Positions 63,258-64,000 of a stretch of 64,000 nucleotides of DNA are shown in pieces. The stretch's first letter is position 1. Each line of letters opens with the position of its first letter. This stretch comes from Acanthochromis polyacanthus (lineage: Eukaryota > Chordata > Actinopteri > Pomacentridae): positions 25,627,817 through 25,691,816 of the forward strand of contig NC_067130.1 of NCBI RefSeq assembly GCF_021347895.1, given 5' to 3'. Both the position numbers and the translations under genes were made by a program. The notes beneath the pieces were generated by a model. That model saw only the letters and a list, made by a program, of their open reading frames with translations, was not told the DNA's origin and made no database searches.

Positions 63258-64000
63258 TGCTATTTACAGTTGAGGGACTCCTAAAGCTACATATGATACT
63301 AGTCTTTACAGATAGACCAATTATTGGCCTGGCTGATTAACATGGTTGACATTTGACATTTTTCAGATTATCAGTATCGGTACTTTATACACTACTTCAG
63401 GTACGATGCAGCCATATCTCTATGTCTGTAGTCACTCTGTGTTCTCAGAAACATCTCTAAAGCAGAGACTGCAAAACCTCAACAAGAAACACAAGCTGTT
63501 GCCACAAATCCAGATATTAGCTGCTCGTACAATAGCTAATGATATGCTAACGGATAGCAGCTAAGCTAGAAGGGACAGAGTCTAGCAAACAACAACCAGT
63601 AATGCTTTAACATATGGACCTTAGTGGTCAATAAACGTGAAAAACCATTAAAGGATTAAGAAAATAGAGAAGAACAGCAGACATCACTGCAGGAGAAAAA
63701 CTGATCCTTGTCAGTCGAATTCACTTAAACAGAGGAGAGCATCCTAATTTAATCACTCCTATTTCTATTGTACATATTCAGTTAAAGTCATCCTTATTAA
63801 CGAAGGAGCCTAGTTATAAATGAAAGGTTCCCTGCTATCACATGCTTGTAAAACATCACATTTAATGTATATTGGTTCCAAATATCTGTCACCGGCCTTT
63901 CTTGATGACCAATAATCGGCAATGATGGTGAAAACCCATATTGGTCTTTCTCTTCAAGTCTCATAAAGCCAGAAAACTCTGCTCTGCAGAAACTGGAATT
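63258..64000. other. ralgps1 intron or upstream sequence, nothing recognised
   Basis: The upstream ralgps1 exons were sought here and not found. No repeat recognised. Confidence 0.4.

Noticed and set aside
1..64000. CRISPR array, operon, phage or other prokaryotic system
   Set aside because: Introns, Tc1/mariner elements and SINEs show nuclear vertebrate DNA; no regularly spaced short repeats or operon-like gene packing occur.

Overview
The window looks like nuclear DNA from a teleost fish. It is AT-rich, with multi-exon genes split by large introns, and it is packed with degenerate Tc1/mariner elements, L2-type LINEs, tRNA-derived SINEs ending in (GGAT)n, small hAT elements and a long (GT)n microsatellite. 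I saw no prokaryotic gene organisation, no CRISPR array, no free-standing tRNA or rRNA gene and no intact virus.

Two protein genes can be followed exon by exon. On the minus strand, fifteen phase-compatible exons from 62056 down to 3793 encode most of RALGPS1. They cover a RasGEF domain, a Pro/Ser-rich linker and a PH domain. The first exons lie beyond the right edge. The short last exon was not found and probably lies beyond the left edge. On the plus strand, inside the 32 kb ralgps1 intron between 56068 and 23577, lies a complete coding sequence for ANGPTL2 (517 aa, exons 44305-45193, 48051-48244, 51037-51307 and 52570-52769). A 3' UTR follows, with a poly(A) signal at 54271. This antisense nesting of ANGPTL2 in RALGPS1 is the known vertebrate arrangement. 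It also supports calling the paralogues ANGPTL2/RALGPS1 rather than ANGPTL1/RALGPS2.

Layout: 1-3300 holds repeats (L2 fragment, SINEs, a full-length Tc1 element). 3793-12444 holds the ralgps1 PH and linker exons, with a second Tc1 element and a palindromic MITE in its introns. 12999-19625 holds two copies of one Tc1 family, each broken by different later insertions, and a hAT MITE. 20166-23576 holds RasGEF exons. 23768-40933 is a repeat-rich stretch with LINE reverse transcriptase pieces, three Tc1/mariner copies, SINEs, tandem repeats and a 669-bp hAT element. 44270-54276 is angptl2. 54742-54823 is the microsatellite. 56069-62056 holds the upstream RasGEF exons. 62870-63257 is a MITE.

I found no clearly undescribed biological system. 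The most useful observations are transposon ends fixed by target-site duplications, a SINE copy with a precise foldback replacement, a minimal LINE derivative carrying both LINE ends, a symmetric alternatively spliceable ralgps1 exon, and some unexplained repeats and intronic blocks.
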